Assembly: GCF_000349565.1 (NCBI RefSeq)
Contig: NZ_KB714609.1
Location: forward strand, 184,444-224,552
Length of the DNA: 40,109 bases
Reading direction: 5' to 3'
DNA from: Curtobacterium flaccumfaciens UCD-AKU
Lineage (GTDB): Bacteria; Actinomycetota; Actinomycetes; Actinomycetales; Microbacteriaceae
In this document: piece by piece, positions 16,260 to 22,393 of the stretch
Layout of the letters: every line of letters starts with the position of its first letter
Numbering within the stretch: the stretch's first letter is position 1
Made by a program: the position numbers and the translations under genes
Notes under the pieces: generated by a model
The model's database searches: none
What the model was told of the DNA's origin: nothing
What the model saw: only the letters and a program-made list of their open reading frames with translations

Positions 16260-16397
16260 CAGGGCCGACGCTCGCACATCCCAGCCCGGGCCGTCGCCCG
16301 CACGGCCCCGCCCGCACGGACCCGCCCGGACCCGCCCGCCCGCCGGGCCCCACCGCTCCCCCACCACCCCACCGTCCCGACCAGTGAGAGGTTCCAC

Positions 16398-18359
16398 GTG
16401 TTCCGACCTTCCGAACGACGCGTCCAACAGGGCGCGCTCGCCATCATGGCCCTGGCGGCCGTCGCCGGGACGGCCCTCGCCATCCCGCAGTCGGCGTCCG
16501 CCGCGGACAACTCCCTCAGGACCACCACCCCGATCAAGCACGTCGTCGTCATGTACGACGAGAACGTGTCGTTCGACCACTACTTCGGCACCTACCCGAA
16601 GGCCGCGAACACCGACGGCACCCGCTTCACCGCCGCACGGAGCACCCCGAAGGTGAACACGCTCGCGTCCTCCGGCACCCTGACGAAGAACCCGAACGCC
16701 TACGCCCCGTCACGGCTGACGCCCGCCCAGGCGCTCACCTGCGACCAGAACCACAACTACCTGCCCGAGCAGAAGGCCGTCGACGGCGGTGCCATGGACA
16801 AGTTCGTCGAGAGCACCTCGGTGGACACCTGCACCGGGCTGTACGGCTCGCCGGGCCTGACGATGGACTACTACGACGGCAACACCACGACCGGGCTGTG
16901 GAACTACGCCCAGAACTACGCGATGAGCGACAACGCCTGGGACACCGGCTTCGGACCCTCCACCCCCGGGGCGCTCAACCTGATCAGCGGCAACACCCAC
17001 GGCGGCACGGGCGTGGACTCGGTCACCGGTGCCACGGTGCCGACCTCGACCGCCGTCGTCGCGAAGGACGCCGCGGGCCAGGGCACCGTCACCGCCGACC
17101 CGGACCCCGCCTACGACGACTGCTCCGACAAGGACCACACGTCGACGTCGAACCTGGTGAAGATGTCGGGCAAGAACATCGGCGACCTGCTCAACGCGAA
17201 GGGCGTCACCTGGGGCTGGTTCCAGGGCGGCTTCACCCCGACGACGGCCTACGCGGGCACCGGCACGCTCGCCAAGTGCGACGCCACCACGACGAACGTC
17301 GGCGGCTCGGTCAGCAACGACTACTCGCCGCACCACAACCCGTTCGCGTACTACGCGTCGACGTCGAACCCGCACCACCTGGCACCGACGAGCGACCGCA
17401 TGATCGGCTCCACCGACCGGGCGAACCACCAGTACGACCTGTCCGCGTTCGACACGGCCCTCGCCGAGCACCGGATGCCCGCCGTGTCCTTCCTCAAGGC
17501 ACCCGAGGCCCAGGACGGCCACGCCGCGTACTCCGACCCGCTCGACGAGCAGAAGTTCCTGACGTCGAAGATCAACGAGATCGAGCGGTCGCCGGAGTGG
17601 TCGAGCACGGCCATCGTCATCAACTACGACGACTCGGACGGCTGGTACGACCACGTCGCGCCGACGATCCTGAACGGCTCGACGGACTCCTCGAACGACA
17701 CCACGGTCTGCACCACGGCCGCGACCAAGGTCGGTGTCGCCGGTGGGTACCTCGACCGCTGCGGCCCCTCGCAGCGGCTGCCGTACCTGGTCATCTCGCC
17801 GTTCGCCAAGCAGAACCACGTCGACCACACCGCCATCGAGCAGACCTCGACCACGAAGTTCATCGAGGACAACTGGTCGACGGGCCGGATCGGTGACCAG
17901 TCGTTCGATGCTCGTGCCGGGTCCCTCCGGGGCATGTTCGACTTCACGCACCCGCAGCACCGCGAGGTGCTCCTGAACACCAAGACGGGTGCGGTCTCGC
18001 GGATCGTGTCGACGGCCGTCACGCCGAAGCCGACCCCGAAGCCCACGACGAAGCCGCACACGGGCTCCGGCAGCGGTACGGGCGCGAGCACCGGTTCCGC
18101 TGGTGGGACCGGCAGCGGCTCGAGCACGGGTGCGGGCACGGGGAGCGGGGCAGCGCCGGTCTCGAGTGCCTCAGCAGGAGCCGGGGCCACGGGGCAGACC
18201 GTCGCCGCCGACCCGTCCGCGACCGACCCGTCGGCGACGCGCCTGGCCTTCACCGGTGCGCAGCTCACCGGGGTCACGATCGCCGCGATCGTGTTCCTGA
18301 TGTCCGGCATCGCGCTGGTCGTCATCCGCCGTCGCCAGCTCCGCCGTCGGGCCGACTGA
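16398..18359 (+). CDS. Secreted, predicted sortase-anchored phosphoesterase (phospholipase C/acid phosphatase family)
   Basis: The 653-residue product has a signal peptide (AIMALAAVAGTALA ending SASAAD). A phosphoesterase (PF04185-type) domain covers about 45-530: HVVVMYDENVSFDHYFG near the N-terminus, GHAAYSDPLDEQKF and INYDDSDGWYDHVAP further on. A Thr-Pro-Lys and Gly/Ser linker follows (530-610), then LAFTG at about 616, a hydrophobic helix and RRRQLRRR, a cell-wall sorting signal. It should hydrolyse phosphate esters or phospholipids at the cell surface. GTG at 16398 has GAGAGG upstream. It lies 138 bases after efeB with no visible terminator, so co-transcription is possible. Its last codons are the first copy of a 22-base tandem repeat. 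Confidence 0.9.
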   Translation: MFRPSERRVQQGALAIMALAAVAGTALAIPQSASAADNSLRTTTPIKHVVVMYDENVSFDHYFGTYPKAANTDGTRFTAARSTPKVNTLASSGTLTKNPNAYAPSRLTPAQALTCDQNHNYLPEQKAVDGGAMDKFVESTSVDTCTGLYGSPGLTMDYYDGNTTTGLWNYAQNYAMSDNAWDTGFGPSTPGALNLISGNTHGGTGVDSVTGATVPTSTAVVAKDAAGQGTVTADPDPAYDDCSDKDHTSTSNLVKMSGKNIGDLLNAKGVTWGWFQGGFTPTTAYAGTGTLAKCDATTTNVGGSVSNDYSPHHNPFAYYASTSNPHHLAPTSDRMIGSTDRANHQYDLSAFDTALAEHRMPAVSFLKAPEAQDGHAAYSDPLDEQKFLTSKINEIERSPEWSSTAIVINYDDSDGWYDHVAPTILNGSTDSSNDTTVCTTAATKVGVAGGYLDRCGPSQRLPYLVISPFAKQNHVDHTAIEQTSTTKFIEDNWSTGRIGDQSFDARAGSLRGMFDFTHPQHREVLLNTKTGAVSRIVSTAVTPKPTPKPTTKPHTGSGSGTGASTGSAGGTGSGSSTGAGTGSGAAPVSSASAGAGATGQTVAADPSATDPSATRLAFTGAQLTGVTIAAIVFLMSGIALVVIRRRQLRRRAD

Positions 18360-18428
18360 CACGGAGCGTCGGGCCGACTGACACCACGCGTCGGGCCGAC
18401 TGACACGACGTGTCGGGCCGACTGACTC
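18346..18428 (+). repeat. 22-base tandem repeat spanning the phosphoesterase stop codon
   Basis: GTCGGGCCGACTGACAC begins at 18346, 18368, 18390 and 18412 (last copy ends TGACTC). The period is exactly 22. The first copy encodes the final residues and TGA of the phosphoesterase. Because 22 is not a multiple of 3, the successive TGA codons fall in all three frames. Each unit contains the dyad GTCGG-G-CCGAC. Confidence 0.9.
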
Positions 18429-18436
18429 GACAGACC

Positions 18437-18469
18437 GGTGCCCCGGAGCGTGCTGCGTTCCGGGGCACC
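18437..18469 (+). terminator. Hairpin terminator after the phosphoesterase
   Basis: GGTGCCCCGGAGCG and CGTTCCGGGGCACC pair over 14 bases with one mismatch and a 5-base loop. It follows the tandem repeats and lies in the correct place for termination. Confidence 0.65.
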
Positions 18470-18478
18470 GTCGCGTCT

Positions 18479-18497
18479 GCGCGGGGTCGCCCCGCGC
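18479..18497 (-). terminator. Hairpin terminator after the CPBP protease gene
   Basis: GCGCGGGG and CCCCGCGC form a perfect 8-base stem with loop TCG, 18 bases beyond the stop of the minus-strand gene. Confidence 0.5.
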
Positions 18498-18514
18498 CCG
18501 TCGCGTCCGTTCCC

Positions 18515-19411
18515 TCAGACCACGTCGGCCTGGAGGCGCGGCTCGCCTCCCGGCACCACGACCGCCCCCATGGGCGGTACCGTCCGCCACCGCTTCGCCA
18601 GCCGCCGCGGTCGGTCGTCGTACCAGGCGACGACCCCGCCCGCCACGATGCCGAACGCGAGCACCCCGAACGAGAACAGCCCGATCAGGCCGAGCAGGGT
18701 CAGCTTCCCGAAGTCGCCCGTGTCCGCGGTCGCCGAGAACCCGATCGACCCGAAGTCCCAGAAGGCGTGCAGCAGCACCGGTGCGAGCAGGGACCCGGTC
18801 AGCCGACGCGCGACGTACAGCGTCGACCCGAACGACGCCGCGAACACGACCTGGATCAGCGTCGGTCCGATGCCCGCCCCGGCGAGCGCGTTGAGCAGGT
18901 GCAGCAGCCCGAACAGCACACACGACAACGCCCAGACACCCATCTCGGGCAGGCGGCGGCGCAGCCCGACGAGCAGGGTCCCGCGGGCCATCAGCTCCTC
19001 GAACACCCCGACGAACAGCACCCCGACGGCGAGCAGCAGGAAGTAGTGCGCCGGCAGCGCCGTCCAGTCGATCAGGGGCAGCCGCACGACGCACACCACC
19101 AGCACGAGGATCGGCGCGAGCATCGTCCACCGCACCCGCACCCGCGTCCGGACCGGGTCGACCGTGGCGATCCGCCACCAGCCGAGCGCCGTGACGAACA
19201 CGGCGAGCGCGGCGACGGCGATGCCCTCGGGGATGACCAGGGCGTGCACGACGCTGTCGACGGTCTGCGCGAGGGTCGCGTAGTCGTCACTCGGCCGCGA
19301 GCGCCAGGCGCTGATGGCCGCGAACACCACGAGCGGCGCGAGCCCGAGCAGCAGCGACGGGGGCACCGGCCAGCGACGGCGGCGGGCTCGGGTGGGGGTG
19401 GTCGTGGTCAC
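18515..19411 (-). CDS. CPBP family intramembrane metalloprotease (CaaX protease-like)
   Basis: This 298-residue polytopic protein has about seven to eight membrane helices. The CPBP/Abi motifs are present: FVGVFEELMARG (Glu-Glu, near residue 140), FGLLHLLN and VLLHAFWDFG, which supply the Glu and His ligands. Such proteins are predicted membrane-embedded proteases; some act in bacteriocin self-immunity. The GTG at 19411 is chosen because TACAAC lies 6 bases upstream, giving a leaderless transcript. A start further upstream would run into the divergent dtxR-type gene. It shares a 37-base promoter region with that gene, so the two may be jointly controlled. Confidence 0.88.
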   Translation of the reverse strand: MTTTTPTRARRRRWPVPPSLLLGLAPLVVFAAISAWRSRPSDDYATLAQTVDSVVHALVIPEGIAVAALAVFVTALGWWRIATVDPVRTRVRVRWTMLAPILVLVVCVVRLPLIDWTALPAHYFLLLAVGVLFVGVFEELMARGTLLVGLRRRLPEMGVWALSCVLFGLLHLLNALAGAGIGPTLIQVVFAASFGSTLYVARRLTGSLLAPVLLHAFWDFGSIGFSATADTGDFGKLTLLGLIGLFSFGVLAFGIVAGGVVAWYDDRPRRLAKRWRTVPPMGAVVVPGGEPRLQADVV

Positions 19412-19448
19412 CTCCCGGTTGTACCAGGCGGGACGTACGATTGGCGGT
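19412..19448. promoter_or_regulatory. 37-base divergent leaderless promoter region
   Basis: On the minus strand TACAAC (19418-19423) stands 6 bases before the GTG at 19411. On the plus strand TACGAT (19436-19441) stands 7 bases before the ATG at 19449. Both -10 elements fit in 37 bases, so each promoter's upstream region lies inside or beyond the other, and polymerases must compete. No DtxR-type metal box is evident. Confidence 0.6.
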
Positions 19449-20138
19449 ATGCGCCTGCCCTCCCTGTCCACGATGGCAGAGGACTACGTCAAGCTCATCT
19501 GGAAGGCCAGCGAGCGCGGCGGGCCCGGGCTGGCGACGCGGGACATCGCCGCGTCGCTGAAGGTGTCGGCGTCGACGGTGTCGGGCAACCTCAAGAAGCT
19601 CGACCGTGACGGCCTGATCGAGCACACCCCGTACTACGGCGTCGTCCTCACGCCCCTGGGCCAGCAGGTCGCGGTGGCGATGGTCCGCCGGCATCGGCTG
19701 ATCGAGACGTTCCTGGTGCGACGGCTCGGCTACTCGTGGGACGAGGTCCACACCGAGGCCGAGGCGCTCGAACACGCGGTCTCGGAGCGGTTCCTGGACC
19801 GTGTCGACGCCGACCTCGGGCACCCGACGCACGACCCCCACGGTGACCCGATCCCCGGCGCGGACGGCATCGTGCCGGACTCCCCCGGCACGCTCCTCGG
19901 CGCGATCGAGCCCGGTGCGTGCGGCACGGTCGACCGGGTCTCGGACGACGACCCGTCGCTGCTGCGGTACTTCGACGAGCTCGGGGTCCGGCTGGGCACG
20001 CACCTGCGGGTGGAGCGGGTGCGCGACTACGCCGGCGTCATCGCGGTGTCACGACGCTCGACCGACGGTTCGGAGTCCCTCGTCGACCTGCCGGCCGCCG
20101 CCGCCGCGTCCATCTGGCTGGCGCCCGACGGCGACTGA
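19449..20138 (+). CDS. DtxR/MntR family metal-dependent transcriptional regulator
   Basis: The 229 residues show the three-domain DtxR layout: winged helix at about 1-65 (DYVKLIWKASERGG; IAASLKVSASTVSGNLKKLDRDGLI), metal-binding/dimerisation at 70-145 (RRHRLIETFLVRRLGYSWDE; EAEALEHAVSERFLDRVD), and a C-terminal SH3/FeoA-like domain at about 150-229. Such proteins bind Fe(II) or Mn(II) and repress uptake genes. The efeOB genes lie 3 kb upstream, but I see no clear binding site in front of them. ATG at 19449 follows TACGAT by 7 bases. Confidence 0.92.
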   Translation: MRLPSLSTMAEDYVKLIWKASERGGPGLATRDIAASLKVSASTVSGNLKKLDRDGLIEHTPYYGVVLTPLGQQVAVAMVRRHRLIETFLVRRLGYSWDEVHTEAEALEHAVSERFLDRVDADLGHPTHDPHGDPIPGADGIVPDSPGTLLGAIEPGACGTVDRVSDDDPSLLRYFDELGVRLGTHLRVERVRDYAGVIAVSRRSTDGSESLVDLPAAAAASIWLAPDGD

Positions 20139-20170
20139 CCGCGCTGCGGCCGCTGGCCGGCTGGTCGCGG

Positions 20171-20218
20171 CTGGTCGGCCGGTCGGCTGGTCGGCTGGTC
20201 GGCTGGTCGGCTGGTCAC
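20171..20218. repeat. CTGGTCGG 8-base tandem repeat
   Basis: Six consecutive units, one with a single substitution and the last ending AC. They lie between the DtxR stop and the first large palindrome, whose left end GGTCAC continues out of the last unit. Confidence 0.85.
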
Positions 20219-20322
20219 GACACCCCGCTCACGTCCGCCGAGCGGTCACGAACTGTCGTCCGACAGCCCCGCAACCGACGATTCGCGACCGCTCGGCGCC
20301 CAGCGCACGGGGTGTCGCGACC
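20213..20322. repeat. GGTCACGACACCCCG-family palindrome (full copy, 110 bases)
   Basis: The outer arms GGTCACGACACCCCG (20213-20227) and CGGGGTGTCGCGACC (20308-20322) differ at one base. An inner stem pairs GCCGAGCGGTC with GACCGCTCGGC, and CTGTCGTCCGACAG lies near the centre. The whole unit would fold into a long stem. A second, truncated copy starts at 20407 and a third at 39971. The 380-base gap 20139-20518 holds no credible gene. Confidence 0.8.
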
Positions 20323-20351
20323 GCACCGCGCCCCGCGAACGCGCGTGGCGA

Positions 20352-20395
20352 CGGACGGGAGGCTCAGCGCGCGACCGCCACGCGCCTCCCGTCCG
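20352..20395. repeat. CGGACGGGAGGC-family palindrome
   Basis: Perfect 12-base arms CGGACGGGAGGC and GCCTCCCGTCCG are separated by 20 bases. Other copies are at 33476-33523, 36827-36870 and, cut by the window edge, at 40095. Confidence 0.8.
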
Positions 20396-20406
20396 ACACC
20401 CCCGCC

Positions 20407-20510
20407 GGTCACGACACCCCGCTCACGTCCGCCGACCGGTCACCATCCGTCGCCCGACAGCCCCGAAACCGACAGTCCGCGACCACCCGGCGCGCCCGGC
20501 CGGGCGCGCC
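20407..20510. repeat. Truncated GGTCACGACACCCCG-family copy ending in a 22-base palindrome
   Basis: Bases 20407-20435 repeat the left part of the unit at 20213 with high identity, and similarity continues to about 20480. The right arm CGGGGTGTCG is missing. In its place is a perfect 22-base palindrome at 20489-20510 (GGCGCGCCCGG and its complement). The HEAT-repeat gene ends 9 bases later, so this may also terminate it. Confidence 0.7.
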
Positions 20511-20518
20511 CGCCGGCC

Positions 20519-21163
20519 CTACCCCTTGACCGAACGCGTCCGGCCGAGGGCGACCTCGCGCCGAGCCCGTTCGAGCGCGTACTCGGAGGCGACGCCGGGG
20601 TCGTGCAGCAGGCGTTCGGTCTCGCGCACGTGCTCGCGGACGACGTCGGAGCCCCGGTCGGCAGCCGCTGCCAGCACCGGCGCGACGGTGTCCTCGCCGA
20701 GTCCCACCAGCGCACGCGACAGGCTGAGCCGACGATCCCGGTCGCCGACGCCGAGCTGCACCGCGAGGGTCCGCGCGAGCGACGCCCGCTCGTCGCCGGG
20801 GACCAGGGCGACCGCAGTACGCCAGGCGGCTCGGAGCACCTCGTCGTCCTGGTCCCCGAGCAGCGGGCGCACCGCCGGCCAGGCGTCCGGGTCACCGATC
20901 TTCGACAGGGTGTGCAGCGCCTGGCTGCGGGCCTGCGGCTCGGGGCGCTCGAGTTCGGGCAGCACCCGGGCCACGACGTCCTCGGCCCGGTGTCGGGTCA
21001 GTGCCCACGTCAGCATGTCGCGGACGAAGAAGTCCGGCTCCACGGCGCACTGCGCGACGAGCACCTCGAGGTCCGACGGGTCCGGGGTGGTGCCCGCGGC
21101 CATCACGGCCTGCAACCGGGCAGAGGATCGCGCGTCGGTGAGGGCATCGGTGAGCGTGGTCAT
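20519..21163 (-). CDS. HEAT-repeat domain protein
   Basis: The 214 residues are almost wholly helical. Repeated pairs recall HEAT or PBS-lyase-type repeats: FFVRDMLTWALTRH, EPQARSQALHTLSKIGD, DDEVLRAAWRTAVALV, RRLSLSRALVGLGED, VVREHVRETERLL. No catalytic motif is seen. Such proteins are adaptor or scaffold units; the partner is unknown. A TTGACA sits upstream on the minus strand, with TTCGAT 19 bases later and 6 bases before the ATG at 21163, so the mRNA may be leaderless; GGAGGG directly abuts the ATG. Confidence 0.82.
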   Translation of the reverse strand: MTTLTDALTDARSSARLQAVMAAGTTPDPSDLEVLVAQCAVEPDFFVRDMLTWALTRHRAEDVVARVLPELERPEPQARSQALHTLSKIGDPDAWPAVRPLLGDQDDEVLRAAWRTAVALVPGDERASLARTLAVQLGVGDRDRRLSLSRALVGLGEDTVAPVLAAAADRGSDVVREHVRETERLLHDPGVASEYALERARREVALGRTRSVKG

Positions 21164-21271
21164 CCCTCCATCGAAGCCCCTCGCGCCGGGGCCGTGTCAA
21201 GCATCGGGGCATAGCGTCGGGAGACGTGCGGTTCGCTCCCACCGCACCTCCGACCACGAAAGGACCTCCGC

Positions 21272-22225
21272 ATGCCCCGCATCGGTACCAGTGACCTGCA
21301 CGTGTTCCCACTCGCCCTCGGCGGCAACGTCTTCGGGTGGACGGCGGACGAGTCGACCTCGCACCAGGTCCTCGACGCCTACACCGCGGCCGGCGGCGAC
21401 TTCATCGACACCGCCGACGTCTACTCCGCGTGGGCGCCGGGCAACTCGGGTGGCGAGTCCGAGCGTGTGATCGGTTCGTGGCTCCGGGCCTCGGGCAAGC
21501 GGGACGACGTCGTCATCGCCACCAAGGGTTCGCAACACCCGGAGTTCCAGGGCCTGGGCGCCGACACCGTCGCCGCCGCTGCCCGCGCCAGCCTCGAGCG
21601 CCTCGGCACCGACCGGATCGACCTGTACTACGCGCACTTCGACGACCAGTCGACCCCGCTCGAGGAGACCGTCCGCGCCTTCGACCAGCTCGTGCAGGAC
21701 GGTCTGGTCCGGTACACCGCGATCTCGAACTACTCGAAGGACCGCGCCGCGGAGTGGATCCGCATCGCGACGGAGAACGGCCTCGCCCAGCCCGTCGCGA
21801 TCCAGCCGCACTACAACCTGGTCACCCGCCAGCCGTACGAGTCCGACATCGCACCGCTCGCCCACGAGCACGGGCTCGGCGTCGTGCCGTACTTCTCGCT
21901 CGCCGCGGGGTTCCTGACCGGCAAGTACCGCACGAAGGACGACTTCGCCGGCAAGGACCGCGAGGGCCAGGTGTCCGGCTACTTCACCGACGAAGGGCTC
22001 GCCGTCGTGGACGCGCTGTCCTCGATCGCCGATGCGCACGGTTCCGAGATCGCCACCATCGCACTCGCCTGGCTGCAGGCGCAGCCCGACGTCGTCGCGC
22101 CGATCGCGAGCGCCCGGAACACCGAGCAGCTGCCGGCGCTGCTGGCCTCGGCGGAGCTCGAGCTCTCCGCCGACGAGCTGCAGACGCTGTCCGACGTGTC
22201 GGCGAAGGTGCCCGCGAGCGCCTGA
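21272..22225 (+). CDS. Aldo/keto reductase
   Basis: A 317-residue NAD(P)H-dependent oxidoreductase of the TIM-barrel AKR superfamily. The catalytic tetrad is visible as Asp and Tyr in FIDTADVYSAW, Lys in VVIATKGS and His in IDLYYAHFDD. The cofactor end is VVAPIASARNTEQL near the C-terminus. It reduces carbonyl compounds in the cytoplasm, with no substrate deducible. The ATG at 21272 is preceded by GAAAGGACC at a suitable distance. It appears monocistronic, divergent from the HEAT gene, and ends 11 bases before a palindromic repeat. Confidence 0.93.
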   Translation: MPRIGTSDLHVFPLALGGNVFGWTADESTSHQVLDAYTAAGGDFIDTADVYSAWAPGNSGGESERVIGSWLRASGKRDDVVIATKGSQHPEFQGLGADTVAAAARASLERLGTDRIDLYYAHFDDQSTPLEETVRAFDQLVQDGLVRYTAISNYSKDRAAEWIRIATENGLAQPVAIQPHYNLVTRQPYESDIAPLAHEHGLGVVPYFSLAAGFLTGKYRTKDDFAGKDREGQVSGYFTDEGLAVVDALSSIADAHGSEIATIALAWLQAQPDVVAPIASARNTEQLPALLASAELELSADELQTLSDVSAKVPASA

Positions 22226-22236
22226 CGCCCGCGCGC

Positions 22237-22388
22237 CAGCGGATGCGCGTGCATGTTCCGACATCCCACTCGTCGTTCGACGGGTGGGATGTCGTTCGTT
22301 GCGCACGCATCCGCTGCGTGTGCAAGTTCCGACAGAGCACCCGTCGATCACGGGGTGGATCGTCGCAGAACGGGTGCGCCCCGCCCCG
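22237..22388. repeat. Two adjacent palindromes, CAGCGGATGCG family
   Basis: The first has outer arms CAGCGGATGCG/CGCATCCGCTG (22237-22247, 22306-22316) and inner arms CGACATCCCAC/GTGGGATGTCG (22259-22269, 22284-22294), all perfect. The second reuses GTGCAAGTTCCGACA against GTGCATGTTCCGACA of the first, then pairs GCACCCGT (22337-22344) with ACGGGTGC (22370-22377). They fill the gap between two convergent genes and could terminate both. Confidence 0.75.
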
Positions 22389-22393
22389 CGCCC

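Noticed and set aside
18346..18428. CRISPR-like array of four repeats
   Set aside because: The intervals are only 5 bases and similar; this is a simple tandem duplication.
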